A model generated the notes under the pieces. It made no database searches. It was not told the DNA's origin and worked only from the letters and a program-made list of their open reading frames with translations. 64,000 nt of DNA. Source: Lepisosteus oculatus (taxonomy: Eukaryota; Chordata; Actinopteri; Semionotiformes; Lepisosteidae). The stretch is taken from assembly GCF_040954835.1 (NCBI RefSeq), contig NC_090709.1, positions 40,032,975-40,096,974 on the forward strand, given 5' to 3'. Of the stretch, positions 27,691 through 41,420 are shown piece after piece. The position numbers and the translations under genes are program-made. Within the stretch, counting starts at the first letter, position 1. Each line of letters opens with the position of its first letter.

Positions 27691-28719
27691 TTTTTGTATT
27701 GCATAGTGAGTTTACTGTTTAGTCACAGCCCAGTCTTTGTCCCGAATATTTACTTTTATTCACTGTACTGGTTAGTCACTGGGATTGGTACTCACAGTAC
27801 TAAGTAATCCCTAACGGGTATTCACTGTAGTGGCCTGTCAGTGTGATTGGTATTTGTTGTAATAGATAATTACTTAATCACTATACTTTGTATTCACTGT
27901 GGTTGGTACTGAGTATTCAGTGTAACAGATAAGCGGCGTGATGATTATTCTCTGTGACTGATAGTCCCTGAACTGTGTATTCACTGTCACAGATAACTTT
28001 GTGTTGGAAATTCACAGTAATGGTTTACAAGATATACCCTGAAATGGTAAGTCACTACACTTGTTCGTGTCTTTGCTTATTAATTATTTTATTAAATGTT
28101 GGACACTAAACCAGTCACTGTCTTTTAGGAATAATTGTCTCTTCACTCTGCTGGGTGTTCACAGAAATGGCTGCACACAAAAACGGTCCCTCTGTTTTGT
28201 GAATGATTATTGTACTACATAGTCACTGTTCTGGGTATTCACTGGGATGACGAGGGGAGTGGGGTAGTGTCACTGGGATTGGTCACTATATTAAGTAATC
28301 ACTGTAAAAGATTTACTGTAGTGGCCTGTCACTGTCATACATAATGATTCATTCACTATGGTTTGTACTGAGTGTTCACTGTAATAAATGTCTGCACACA
28401 AATAGTCAGTCTATTTCATTAATAATTGTATTATAGTCACTGTGCTGGGTATTCACTGGATTGGTGAGTCACTAAACCAGTTGGTCTCTCTGTGCTCACT
28501 GTAAAGGTGAGAGGAGTGGGGTACCAGCCAGTTGAAGCCAAAGAACATTCCTGTGTGACACTGAACACGCTCAACCGAAATCTGTGGGATCCTGAAGGAG
28601 GAAAAGTCAAGAGGAAGGACAGATACCCCGACATCGGAGCTCTCTCCCAGTCGGACACCAGGAGCCCTGACGCCCTCATCCTCCCCCATCGGCTCCATCT
28701 CTCCGGTCGTCTCGTCTGG

Positions 28720-29700
28720 ACGTCGGGCTCCAGGATCTCAGGGAAGGTTCCCTCCTCCCAGCCCGGCTCAGGCCTGAGGAGTCTGGAAGATCAGGGAGAA
28801 ACTCCTCCTGGACCTCGACTCTGGGAGGTGCCCGGCGCCTGGAGACCCAAGGGTGTCAAATTTATGAAGGGGGGGTGCAAGGGTGTCATGGGGGAGAGAG
28901 AGCCTGTGGACAACACACCTGTGTTTCTCCAGGACGGGTCTCCAGAACAGCAGCTCTGGACCGGAGCAGTCGGGACTCGGTGGAGCACAGGCTGCCTTCA
29001 GGCCTGTTTATTCCCACCAGACACAGCTCCTGCAGGAGGAACCTGACCCTGCAGGCAGGGAGAGGTCAGGGAGGCTGTGGGACAGGTGGGGAGGGACTGG
29101 GAATGTGGGAGCTGCCCCCCGTGTTGGGGAAACAGGATCAGGCAGCCAGGGGTGAAGTGGGGTAACACTTTTTACCAGGCTGGAGAGGGTGCCCCCAGAC
29201 CTCCAGGTAGAGGACAAGAGGATGTTCTTGACTGGTCACCACAGGAGGGGACAGGGTACCCCCATCATCACTGAAGGGCACGAGGCGCCAGGCAGGTGAG
29301 TGCAGACCAGGTGAGTCTCTCCTTCACTGGCTGTCCCTCGCAGGTGACGCTGGTCTTACATGATCGGTGCTGATCAGATCAATCTGGATCCACAGACTGA
29401 GGGGACAGAGCAGGAGTCGTCTCGGGGAGACATCCAGGGTGTCCCGATCTCCTGCCTGCTGGAGCCTGTGAGGATGACCATGATGACGAAGAGCTGCAGG
29501 TGACCCTGATTCAGGCTGCTCTTTGGAGACGAGCTCCAGGCGGAGAGCCAGTGGACGACTCCTATCGGGGCTCCAGGGGGTGACCCTCAGGGCTGTGTCC
29601 TGACCTCCTGCTGTCTCTCGCCCACAAGAACCTGGTCAGTGTGCTGTTGACACTACACTCTCGAACCCGAGTCCAACACCAGCCTCCAGCATGAGCACAA
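28720..29700 (+). repeat. Outer unique blocks of left arm
   Basis: 28720-29160 matches 54120-54680 inverted (TCCAGGATCTCAGGGAAGGT, GCCTGTTTATTCCCACCAG). 29160-29500 matches 57270-57560 inverted, and 29570-29700 matches 53940-54055 inverted (GGGTGACCCTCAGGGCTGTG). The right arm therefore carries these blocks split into two places. Confidence 0.75.
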
Positions 29701-30429
29701 GGTCAGGTTAGTCCTGTCACTCCTGTGTCACACTCAGGGCATGAACACACAACCCTACTAGTGAGAGGAGAACCTGCACTAACTTATAAAGTTACTAGTA
29801 TTGATATTAGAGCCCAGTGAAGTAGTTATTCTTGAATTAATAGTAATACTATTAGTAGACTTATTTTATTAGCAGCACTATTATTGGAAGCAGTATTATT
29901 GTTGTTTTCAGTAGCAGTACTTGTAATAGAAGCAGTGTTGCTGTTTTTTTTTCCAAGAGGACACTAGTAAGAGAAACAGTTCTACTGTTATTTTCAGCAG
30001 AAACACTGGTGATAGAAGCAGTGTTCTTGTCACCTGTATGTAATATGTATGACACCACCATCAGGACTAGAACAGAGAGCTCAGACATGCCTCTGCTCTG
30101 TTAGTTGTGAAAGAATCCACACAGCTCCTCTGTGCTGAGTGATGTGTAGTTATTGTACAGCTGTAATAGTTAAGGTCAGGTTTTCTCAATCTGGAGTGAC
30201 AGGTGAACGCTGGGCTGAAGACAGATGACCAGGCACAGAGAGACTGCAGAGCCAGACTGCTGCCCTCAGACACACGAACCAGCTGTCACAGTTGTGCAGC
30301 CTACAGCAGCGTGTCCTGGGATGGAGGTGGGATGCTCTCTCCTGTCTCTTTTCCCTTTTGCCATTTTCCAGTAAGTCTGGTGGCTGGCACTGGGAAGACA
30401 TGCATGTATGATGATTAAACCCTCTCCTG

Positions 30430-33020
30430 TTTCCTCTTCCCTAATTTTCAAGGCTGTCCAGAGGCTTCCAGTGGGAAGACGGGTATGGCTGGGAGTTGGG
30501 ATAGAGGTTGGTTACCCTCTCCTGTGTTTCTTTTCCTTAATTTTCCTGGATGTCCAAAAGAATTGACAGTGGGAAGACAAAGTGGAAGGGGAATTGGAAC
30601 GGAGGTGGGAATCCTATTTTTTTTTCCCAGCCAGTGGGAAGACCAGTGTGGATGGAGTGTTGGGATGGAGGTTGATGCTCTGTCCTCTGTTCATTTCTGT
30701 AGTTTTCCAGAATGTCCAATGGGAAGACGGGCTGTCCAGTGGGAAGACGACGGGTTGTAACCCTCTCCTGTTTTCTTTTCCTTAACTTTCCGAGATGTCC
30801 AGGGGCAGACAGTGGAGAGATGAGTATGGCTGGGATAGAGGTTGATGTTCTCTCCTATAATCCTTTCCCTGATTTTCTAGGATGTCCATAAAATTGACAC
30901 TGGGAGGATGGGTATGGAGGAGGAGTTGGAACGGAGGTTGATGGTCTCTCCTGTCTCCAGCAGTGCCTCCTGCTCTGAGGTCAAACACCAAAATGTCAAG
31001 GGTCAAAGGTCAAGATGGACTCAATGCGGGAGCAGACAGTGGGAAGACCAGTGTGGATCGAGTGTTGGGATGGAGGTTGACGCTCTGTCCTGTGTTCATT
31101 TCTGTGGTTTTCCAGAATGTCCTGAGGCAGACAAGATGGGTTGTCCAGTGGCTGACAGTGGGGAGACCAGTATGGATGAGGAGTTGGGATAGAGGTGGGA
31201 TGCTCTCTCCTGTGATCTTTTCCATTTTCCAGGCTGTCCAGAGGCTGCCAGTGGAAAGATGAGTATGGCTGACAGTTGGGATAGACGTTGGTTACCCTCT
31301 CCTGTAATTTTTTCCCTAATTGTCCAGGCTGTCCACAAGCAGACAGTCGAGAGGCAGGTGTGGTGTTGGGATTGATGCTGAACTCTCTCTCCTGTATGAT
31401 TTTCCAGGCTGACCGGAGGTGGCCAGTGGGAAGACTGGTATGGTTGGGATAGAGATTGGATGTTCTCTCCTTTAATCTTTTTCCTACTTTTCTAGGATGT
31501 CCAGAAAATGTCAACCCTCTCCTGTGTTTTCCAGGATGTCCAGAGGCGGCCAGTGGGAAGACGGGTATGGCTGGAAGTTGGGATAGAGGTTAGATGCTCT
31601 CTCCTGTAGTCTTTTCCCTTATTTTCTAGGATGTCCATAAAATTGACAGTGGGAAGATGAGTATGGAAGGGGAGTTGGAATGGAGGTTGGATTCTCACTC
31701 CTGTCTCTCTTCTCCCTAATCTTCCAGAGGCCAGAGGCTGCCAGTGGGAAGATGGGTATGGATGAAGATTGAACCCTCTTCTGTATTCTTGTTCCCTAAT
31801 TTTCCAGGATGTTCTGAGGAAGATGGAGGTAAGACCAGTGTGGATGAAGGTTGATGCTCTGTCCTGTGTTCATTGCTGTAGTTTTCCAGAATGTCCTGAG
31901 GCAGACAGTGGGAAGATGGGTATGGCTGGGAGTTGGGATAGAGGTTGGTTACCCTCTCCTGTAATCTTTTCCCTAATTTTCCAGGATGTCCAAAAGAATT
32001 GATAGTGGGAAGACGGATTTATAGATGGGAAGATGGATTGGAGTTCAGATGCTGTCTAGGATGTCCAGAAAACAGCCAGAGGCAAGACTAGTGTGGATGG
32101 AGGTTGACGCTCTGTCCTGTTGATTTCTGTAGTTTTCTAGAATGTCCAGTGGCAGACAGTGGGGAGACAGGCATGGATGAGGAGTTGGAATGGAGGTTGG
32201 AAGCTCACTCCTGTCTTTTTTCCCTAATTTTTCAGGCTGTGCCAGAGGCTGTCAGTGGGAAGACCAGGATGGATGAGGAGTTGGAATGGAGGTTGGATAC
32301 TCTTTCTTTTCCCTAATTTTCCAGAGTCCAGGGGCTTCCAGTGGGAAGATGGGTATGAAAGAGGTGTTGGGGTTGACACTGGACTCATTGGACTGTATTT
32401 TCCTAAATTTGTTGAGGCTGACAGTGGGAGGACAGGTATGAATGAAGATTGAACCCTCTCCTGTATTCTTGTTCCTTAATTTTCCAGGATCTTCTGAGGA
32501 AGACAGTGGAGAGACTGGTATGGATGTGAAGATGGAGTCGGGGTTGGGTGCCGTCTCCTATTTCTTTTCCCTAATTTTCCAGGGTGTCCAAGTCAGTGGG
32601 AACATCAGTGTGGATGGAGGTTGATGCTCAGTCCTGTTTTCATTTCTCTAGTTTTGCCAGAACGTCCAGAGGCTGACAGTGGCAGACTGGCTGACAGTGG
32701 GAAGACCAGTGTGGATGAGGAAGACAGAATGGGGGTTGATGGTCTCCTGCTCTCGGAGTTCATACACCAAAGTGTTGGGGTCAAAGTTCAAGATGGACTC
32801 CAATGCAGGGGCAGACAGAGGGAGGACCAGTGTGGATGGAGGTTGATACTCTGTGCTGTGATCATTTCTGTAGTTTTCCCAGAAAGTCCAGAAAGGCTGA
32901 CGGTGGGAAGATGGGTATGGATGAGGTGTTGGGATTGACATAGGACTCATCGGACTGTATTTTCCTTATTTTTCCAGGTTGTCCAGTGGGAAGACCAGGT
33001 ATGGTTGGGAGTTGGGATGG
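30430..33020 (+). repeat. Array of about 100-150-bp units with exon-like cores (left arm)
   Basis: About twenty units share CTCTCCTGT, a pyrimidine-rich stretch, CCCTAATTTTCCAG, a core of about 30 bases such as GCTGTCCAGAGGCTGCCAGT plus GGGAAGACGG, and then GTATGG or GTGTGG. This is the layout of branch point, acceptor, micro-exon and donor. Several cores are exactly 30 bases (for example at about 31228-31257, 31328-31357 and 31892-31919). The spacers are 80-110 bases, a normal length for short introns. Other units have decayed. The mirror copy lies at 49640-51010. No known protein is recognised, so the default call is a minisatellite. Confidence 0.75.
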
Positions 33021-33329
33021 AGGTGAGAAGGTCTTTCCTGTCTTTTTCTTCCTCCTTGTCGGTCTCTGTGACGTTTCTTGAGCTGGGTGTCTTTCTCTCA
33101 GTCCAGCTGCTTGTGCTCTGTAAAACGCTACACTTCTGCAGTATTAAACAGGGCTTTTTGACTGGATTGCAGGTTTGATTCCAGAGGGGGACACAGTCTT
33201 GTACCCCAGAGTGAGGTACTTTGCTCAGATGGACTGTTCTGATCAGGGTTATCAGTGGCTGTACTGTAGGGAGTGGAGTGCTGACAATGGTGTACTCAAT
33301 TCTCAAGAGTATTGTACCTTAATACACTT

Positions 33330-36300
33330 CGTCTGTGTTGAACTTTGACCTGTACTGAGCTTTGTTACTCAATGATATAGACCAGGGTGCTGAAGTCTTT
33401 CCTATATAATACTTGAACACCCAAACCTGTGTACTGTACTCCCATCTCCACTGAGCGTTAATACTGGTAATCCTCACACTTGTATAAGTAACTCTCTCCT
33501 GTCCTGAGCTTTAATTCTCAATGACAGACCTGTGTGCTGAGCTATCCTGCGGACTGTGCTGTAATACTGAAACCAGGGTGCTGAACTCGTACTTAATTTA
33601 ATTCTCACATTGACACACGAGTGCTGGACTCTCACCTATTACTGTGCTTTCATACTCGTGTGTACTGACCCCTCATGTGGACTGGACTATCATACTTAAA
33701 CCAGTGTGATACACCTGTGTGCAAAACTCACCTTTACTGTGCTTTAATACTCAAACCTCTGCGCTCGGCTCTCACCTGGACTCCACTAAAATACTTATTA
33801 AACCACTGTGCTGATCCCTAACTTGTAAGTGAGGTTTAATATTCAGCGACGTGTATGCTGAACCTTCATCTGTAGTGTACTTAAATACTCAAATCTGTGT
33901 GCTACCCTGTGAGACTTAATATGTACTGACACACCTGTGCGCTTTAATCTCACCTTTTTATAGCTTTTTTTAATGCTCAAATCTGGTGGGTAAACCCTCA
34001 CCTGGACTGTACTAAACTACTTAAACCAGGGTGCTGAACTCTCCCTTGTACTGAACTGGAATACTCAGTGATGCACCAGTTTGTCGAACCTTCACCTACA
34101 GTGTACTTGAATACTCAAGTCTGTGTGCTGAGCTGTCAACTGTACTATGAGAGTACTCAGCCCTGTGTGATGAACTGTACTGTTGTAATGCTCAGACTTG
34201 TACTGAACTTCAATATTCACTGACATGCCTCTATGCTGAACCTTCATCTGTAGTGAACTCTTGATTGTACTGCGCTTCAATACTCGGCGACGCCAGTATG
34301 GTGAACTTTCACCTGCCATCTTCTTTAATACTCAAATCAGTGTGCTACACTTACCTTTTTACTGGGTTTTAATACTCAGCGACTGTATAATTTACTTTCA
34401 ATGTTTTTAATGTTTTAATACTCAAATCTGTGTGGTCGGCTCTCACCTGGACTGTACTAAAAATAACTGGTACTTTTAATTCTGAAACCTGTGTTCTGAA
34501 CTCTCATCTGCAGTGAGCTTTAATACAAATTCTTGTTTGTAATGTGTGGTAATACTCAAACGGTACACTAAACTCTAGCTTTACTGTACTTTAATACTCA
34601 AATCTGTGTTCAGCTCTCACCTGGACTGTACTAAACTACTTCAAGCAGTGTGCTCATCTCTCGCTTGTATTGAAATTTAATACTCAGTAACACAACTGTC
34701 TGTTGAACCTTCACCTGCAGTGTTTTAATACCCAGATGTTTATGCTAAACTGGCAGCTGTCCTATTAGGGTACTCAACCCTGTGTGATGAACTGTAACCT
34801 GTACTGTTGTAATAGAGATGTGAACTCACAGCAGACTGGTACTATTTTGCTCTGCTCAGAGTTGTGTACTGAACTATCACTTGTACTGGCCTTCAATGGT
34901 GAAAACCATTGGACCTACAGGACATTTATGACAGATGGGGCTTGAGGAAAGCTCTAGGCATCATCAAAGACCCCACCCACCCCAGCTACAGCCTCTATGA
35001 CCCTCTACCATCTGGAAAATGGTACCTGGACTACCAGACTCTGAGACGGTTTATACCCCCGCACTATCAGACTATTAAACTCCCAGCCTCTCTTGCCTAT
35101 GATCTGAACCTCACAGTGCCTTCTCTCTTACCACAAACTCGCACACACGTTGAAATCTACCCCTACCTTACACTCCCCATTTCTATCCTTTATTCTGTTC
35201 TGTTGATGCATGTTTTTCCGCATTGCCTGTTGTCCTTTTTAATATACAATTGTATTGGTTTTTTTTTTGTGCCACTTATAGTCTGAGCACAAGCTCAATA
35301 GCATTTTATCCCATCTACCTGTATGAGTATAATGACAATGAACTTGACTTGAATCCTCAGTGTTAAACCAGTAGGCTGACCTTTTGACCTGCAGTGATCT
35401 TTATAATACTCGTGTCTGTGTGCTGAACTCTCATCTCTTCTATTTAAACAGGTGGACTGTACTCTAATAGTGTGGCTGAACTCGTACTTGTAACTGAGCT
35501 TTAATACACAGTGACATGGATGTAGAGTGAACCTTCAGCGGTAAGTTACTTTAATACTTGAGTCTGTGTGCTACACTCGCCTTTACTCGGTTTCAGTACT
35601 CAGTGACGCTCCTCTGTGCTTTACTCTCACTTGATTATGATTATAATTACTCAAATCTGTGCTCCCCTCTTAACTGGACTGTACTAAACTACTTTCCCCC
35701 TGTGTGCTGAACTCACTTGGACTAGATATTAATTCTGTGACACAACTGCTTGTTGAACCCTCACCGGCAGTGTTTTAATACTCCAATCTGTGTGATGAGC
35801 TGTACTGTGCCAATGCTCAGCCCTGTGTCCTGTCCTGTTGTAAGACTGAGCTGAGTGTGTTGAACTGTCACCTGTACTGTTCTGTCATACTCAGCCCTGT
35901 GTAGCGTACTGTGCTGTAATACATGGACTGCTGTACTGAACGCTGATTGTACACTGTTGTAACAGTCACCCTCTGTCCTGCATTTCAGTGTAACATACAG
36001 CCTTTAGTCTTTAACAGTCACCTGTGCTCTAGTGTCATACCCTGACTTGTCTACTGTACTGTGTTGTCACCTGTAGTGTTTTGTAATATCCTGCCATGTG
36101 TACTGATCTACAATGTAATAACCCGTTTGGTGTACCAAACTCTCACCTGTAATCTATTGTAATTCCCTGACTTGTTAACTGTATGGTGTTGTAATACCCA
36201 GCCATGTGTACTGTCCTATAGTGTAATAACCAGTTCAGTGTACCACTCACCTGTGCTAATAGGCAGACATCTGTACACTGTCATGTTAAATGTTTTCTAT

Positions 36301-37370
36301 ATTGTATTACTCAGACCTGTGTGTTGTATGGGGATGTGAATGGTCACTTGTATTGTTGTATTACCCAGCTGTATGACAGTGTAATAAACACAGCAGTGTG
36401 TCAAACTGTCACCTGTGCTCTAGTGTAATACTCAGTCCTGTGTACTGTACTCTCCTGTTAACTGTTACCTATATTGTAGTAATACCTAGACCTGTACTGT
36501 ATGGTGATGTGAACTGTCACTTGTATTGTTGTAATGCCCTCTGTGGTGTATGATGGTGTAATTAGAGCAGTGTGCTAAACTGTCACCTGTAATCTAGTGT
36601 GAGATCCTGATCTCTTGTACTGTGATGTCAACTGTCACCTGTATGGTGCTGTAATACCCAGCCATGGGTACTGTACTATAATGTAATAACCTGATCAGTG
36701 TACCAAACTGTTACCTGTACTCTAGTGTGATACTCAGACCTGGGTACTGTGGTGTTATGTTAAATGTTACTTGTCTTGTAATACCCAGACCTCTGTATTG
36801 TATGGGCATGTGAACTGTCACTTGAGTGATGTAATACTCAGCTCTGTTGTATGATGGTGTAATTAGAGCAGTGTGCCAAACTGTCACCTGTAATCTAGTG
36901 TAATACCCTGACTTGTCACCTGTATTCTGTTGTAATATAGTCTGCACTATAATAAGTGGACCTGTGTACTAAACGGTCACCTGTACTCTAGTGTAAGAGT
37001 CAGACCTGTGTCCTGTACTGGTGAATGTGGACTATTGTACTGAGCTGTCACTTGTACTGTGTATGAAGCCTGGGCCCTCTGTCCAGTAATCCACTGTACT
37101 ATGTGTAGTTAAAACAGTGTTACTAATATAGTACTGTAACCTTTAGCCTTGTCTATTATGTGAACCGTTATCTCTATTGTGTTTTAACAGCCAAAGTTGT
37201 GGACTGTAGTACTTGCCCCAGGAGGCCAACAGCTCCCCTGTACTCCACTGTCCTACTCAGCGCACTGTTGTGTACCTGAAGGTGGACTCTCACCTGTACT
37301 GTATTGTAGCACTCCCGTCTCTGACCTGTTCTTTTTTAAAAGTGTCTGAGCTCTTACTAGTGTTGGTGTA
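33330..37370. repeat. Long array of degenerate units of a few tens of bp (left arm)
   Basis: About 4 kb of diverged units built from TACTGTACTNTAATACTCA, ACCTGTGTACTGAACTNTCA and CACCTGTACTGT. The high divergence between units points to an old array. The reverse complement occurs at 45250-49370. No frame of interest, apart from the inserted LINE. Confidence 0.85.
34890..35355 (+). repeat. LINE 3' end (left arm)
   Basis: The frame 34909-35286 reads GLRKALGIIKDPTHPSYSLY, PLPSGKWYLDYQTLRRFIPP and LPASLAYDLN, the C-terminal pattern of a fish LINE reverse-transcriptase polyprotein. It is followed by a tail with GAGTATAATGACAATGAACT. The same insertion is present in inverted orientation at 46826-47215, so it was in the arm before the arm was duplicated. 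Confidence 0.75.
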
Positions 37371-37374
37371 ACCT

Positions 37375-37800
37375 CCCCCCGTGACCACACACCAGTCTGC
37401 TGCTGTCACAGCTGAAGGCAGGCGTTGATGTTCTTCCTCTAGGGAGCTCCAGTACTTAAAGATGGACCCAATCTGGTGCTGAACTGTTTTGTATTCTGTT
37501 ACACCGTGCTGAGCCTCTCCCTCAAGTTCAGAGCTGCCGTATCCTGAATTAACAGAGGTAAGCTGGGGGGAGGTTATTGTACACGTGTGTGCGCATCAGT
37601 GGCTAGGGTCCTGCTCTACTCCTGGGCTGTGCTTTGTGGTTGTGGGCTTCACCGGAAGTAGGTCTCGTTTGGGAAATGTGGCCTCTGTCATCCTGAGTTG
37701 TGCACAAACGTGCTCCCCCTGTAGCTGAAGGTAAAGAGAGCTGCCTGCCCTGTGCCTGTGGTCAGTAAGTCGAGGTGTGAGTGAGGATATTGACCCAGCT
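37375..37800. other. Left-arm stretch with weak mirror match
   Basis: Unique sequence between the long array and the inner block. I could not place a clear counterpart in 45010-45240, so the arms differ here. No gene seen. Confidence 0.35.
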
Positions 37801-40070
37801 GCTGCCTGTGCTCACGAGAGACAGGGGGAGAGCTGGAGCTCCTCAGTGCTCAAGGGTAAAGAGGTGAAACCCCTGGGCCAGGACCCAAACTGAGCCGTGG
37901 GTAAGGAGGTGAGTCTGGGGGTTTCCTGAGGGCAGAAGCTGCTGTCTTCTGTCAGTATGACCTCCTACCTGTTTCAGATTGAAGACTCCTCAGTTACTAA
38001 CTCATGTCTAAAGGGCTGCAGCACTTCTCTCATGAAGAGTTACCCCAATGGGGAGCAGAGGTGCAGTAACAGCTGAGCTCCAGCAGAGGGCAGTGTGTGC
38101 AGGAGAGGAGGTTCAAGAGTCCAGGTTTTTTTATATTTGCCATCTACCACAACCCTAGTGGAATTCTTACTTGCTCAGCTGTACCCAGTGACAAGAGGGG
38201 AAAAAAGTCCCCTGCCACAGAGATGATCAGTCTGCTTGCTATTCAATCTAATGCACCACCTTGATATTCGCTCCCTGGTGCAGTCACCCACTCCAGGCTG
38301 GACTGGTCTTACAGTGGGAGATACAGGTGGGGCAGTGTTAGTGTGTAAAATGGGCCAAGGCAGGGGTACGGTCTCAACCCTCTGCTACTCTCTCGCTGGG
38401 ACTGTCCTGCTGCAGGACTTCATGAACTACATTTCCCAGCAGGCCATGAGGACGATTGTGGCCAATAGGCTGCCTCCCCTGGGTTGATAAGGTGCAGGTG
38501 TTGTCAATTGAAGCCTGCAGCCAGTGTATATAATGAGGAGCTCACAAAAGAGAGAGCTCAGGGCCTGGTTGAACTCCTGCAGAGGGCTGGAGCCTGGAGG
38601 TGCAAGTTCATACATTCGGTGGGTTTGTCACTGGGAAAGAAAAGGTTAAAAAGCAGGGAAACTGGCTGAAGGAATATATATTAATCAACAAACTAGGTTA
38701 TTTTTGCTAAGATAGTTTTGTAACTCACTCTGCCCATTGTCAGTTTTGCTGCTTTCTGATACTCCAGCTCATAGTGTGACAAACTTCACTGTGACTCTAC
38801 GATGGTCCTGGTCACAACTGCAGGACCCAGACTGCAGTCGAGCTCTGTCAGCTGACCAGCTGGAGAAACAGGATTGGTCAGGTGACAATTAAAAAGCAGG
38901 AAGTGGAGTCTCCCAGTGTTGCTGCAGCCAGAGCAGCGAGTGGAGGAAGGAGCTGCTGGAGAAGAAAGACCAGTTCACAGGTCTGTCTGTGTCCTTCCCA
39001 GCACAACCCCCTGCTCTCCTACAGTCAGGGCACGTGTTTCATCTCTCTCACTTCCACGGAGCTCAGCAGGACGGGTTTGCCTTGGACATCTTTCAAATAA
39101 GATCTTGGATATTGTGCATGTACTCTACTCCATAGTGCTCCTGTTTGTCATTGATGGACAGTGGAAGTTTGCTGGTGACCCTGTGGTAACTCACATATAC
39201 TACCCTCAGGAGGATCAGTACTGGCCCAGGCTGACCAGAAGAAACTCAGTTGTTTTTCAGCTCAGAGGGGACAGGAGACCTGTCCTGTCTCAGTGTCGAG
39301 TTCACAGCTCCACTCCCCCTCCAGGTGAGAGACAGGTGGACAGCTCTCAGAACAAACCCTTTCACAGCCACAAGGTAAGGAAACTGCTCTTTATTCACAG
39401 TCCAGAAACCACAGGACAAACCTCTAGTTCTTCTCTGAGCTCTAGGTAGACGTGCAGTCGGCTTCACAGCAGGTCTTTGTGAAGACAGGCAGACTCCCAG
39501 CTCCCAGGCTCAGCAGTCAGACCTCCTCCCCCAACTCAGCTCTGCAGCTCTTCCCTCCTGCTCTGCTCAGCACAACTGCTCTCTGTCCCCAGCAGCACCA
39601 GACTGAAGGCCTCCCCTCCTGCCTTTTAACTGTCTCCCCACCAATCGTCTTCCACCAATTAGGCAGGTGATTATAGGCAGCAGGTTGTTCTCCTGGGCCT
39701 CGTTGGGGATGAAGGTCAGACCAGTGCCACTCTTGCCTGAACCTGCTGGGCTCTTAGTGTGGAAATCGAGTGGTTTGGGAGAGGCGTGTGACGGGAAGGT
39801 GAAGTGGTTTTGTGGGTCTTTCTGATCCCATATTATAATCAGTGTTAAACCATTGCTGTAGTTTGTTTTGGGTCTCGGGATTAACCTTGCTGGATGTCCT
39901 ACAGGCTCACCCTCCTCATCCTCTGTGTTGGGACTCAGTTGTTCCTGAAATCAATAAAAAATAAACCCAATTCAACTAGGAAAATTGTGTGATTAGTTTT
40001 CCAGGATGAGTAAAAGCATAAATGTTAAAATATGCAGAGAATTCAATGAAAATAAACAGCTTGTTTATCA
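37800..40070. repeat. Inner unique block, left arm
   Basis: Matches 42890-45000 in reverse complement. For example AAAAAGCAGGAAGTGGAGTC, CTGCAGCCAGAGCAGCGAGT and TCAGGGCACGTGTTTCATCT recur inverted at about 43970-44105. Related short frames (MTIKKQEVESPSVAAARA) open on the plus strand here and on the minus strand there, but have no recognised domain, no splice support and differ in length. The block looks non-coding. Confidence 0.75.
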
Positions 40071-40685
40071 GAGGCTTTGATCCCACAGCCCCAGAATTAG
40101 AAACCCAGAGCTCTTCCACTGAGCCACAGTGTCTCTGTGAGTCTGGGGCTCCTGTGTGCTCTTGGTTTTCCCGGCTCAGGGTTCAAGACTGAGGGATAAA
40201 AGACAGACCGAATGAGCTCTCCTTCAGGACAGGAGCCAGTGGAGGAGTGGAGATGGTGCGGAGCTCCTGAGCCCAAGGTTGCAGGTTCAAGTCCTGGCTG
40301 AGAACTGAGGTGGGTTTGCAGTGTGGTTCTCCCCAGCGGTGACCGGGGTGAGAAGTAAAAGCCCACAGCTCTTGTGTCTTTATTTATCACCATGTTACTG
40401 TTCACAAGAATTAAATTAACAAAAGCTCCAGGTCCTTCCAGGATTTGAACCCACAACCTCCAGGCAGAAGTCCAGAGCTCTTCCCCTGAGCCACAGGGTG
40501 TCTTTGTAGGTCTGGGGCTCCTGTGGGCTCTTGGTCTTCTTCCCAGGTCAGGGCTGAAACGGAGGGATAAGAGCCGGACCGAATCCCTCTCCCCTTGGGC
40601 CTGGAGCAGGTGGAGGAGTGGAGACGGTGCTGCGCTCATGAGCAGGAGGTTGTGGGTTCAAGTCCTGGCTGATCCCTGGTAAGTA
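40068..40685. repeat. Four tRNA-like modules, left of centre
   Basis: Modules lie at about 40068-40140 (-), 40245-40312 (+), 40437-40507 (-) and 40617-40682 (+). They carry pol III boxes such as A box TGGCTCAGTGG or TGGCTCAGGGG and B box GGTTCAAATCC or GGTTCAAGTCC at tRNA-like spacing. They are arranged as two tandem head-away pairs separated by a conserved spacer. Stems are imperfect, so they are tRNA-derived repeats, not tRNA genes. Confidence 0.6.
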
Positions 40686-40699
40686 AACCAAGGTGAGTA

Positions 40700-41420
40700 T
40701 CGGAGGTGAGTATGTGGGCAGGATGATGGGGAGGGGCTATTACTGGGGGGTAGTGGGGGGGTGGAGGAGGCAGAGCAGGGGAGGGGCAGCTAGTGGGGGG
40801 TGGGCTAGGAAGGGTAGAGCAGGGTAGCTGCTAGGTTAGGCAGGGGGGTAGTGGGTGGTTGGGGTAGTGAGTGGGTAGAGTAGGGTAGGGCTAGGATAGA
40901 CAGTTAGGTGGGTGGGGTAGCACTAGGGGGAGGGGTAGCTCCAGTGGGGTAGTGGGGGGTAGGATAGAGTAGGGCAGGGCTAGGGAGAGAGGTGGGGGTG
41001 GGTAGGACAGGTGTGAGGTTAGACAGGGGGGTAGCAGGTAGAGTAGAGTAGGGCAGGACTAGGCTGGTGTAGGAAGAGGAGGAGGCAGGTTGTGGAGGGC
41101 CAGGCAGGCAAGGAGAGGTGAGAGGTGAGGGGGGAGGAGGAGTGGCAGGTGGCCTGGGCCTGAGGGGGCAGGAGGAGGAGTTGGGAGGGGGGCCCAGGCC
41201 AGGGTAGGAGGGAGGGGTGACAGGAGGAGGCAGGTAGAGCAGGGAAGTGTAGGGGCAGGCAGGCAGGCAAGGAGAGGTGAGGGGGCAGCTGGAGGAGTAG
41301 GGAGGGAGGTAGAAGAGGTGGGGGGAGGGGGCAGGGCAAGGAGAGGTGAGGGAGGAGGAGCTGGGAGGGAGAGGAGGCAGGCTGGGAGTGGAGGCCCAGG
41401 GCAGGAGGAGGAGGGAGGGG
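40700..41420. repeat. G-rich low-complexity block
   Basis: About 700 bp of GGGGTAG, GGGTGGGG and GGAGGAGG on the plus strand, strongly purine-biased toward the centre. It offers many potential G-quadruplex tracts. Proline-rich frames on the minus strand are artefacts. Confidence 0.85.

Noticed and set aside
30430-33020. ATP-binding P-loop in the SGKT-containing translated units
   Set aside because: SGKT arises from the repeated core GTGGGAAGAC; the full GxxxxGK[ST] context with a fold around it is absent.
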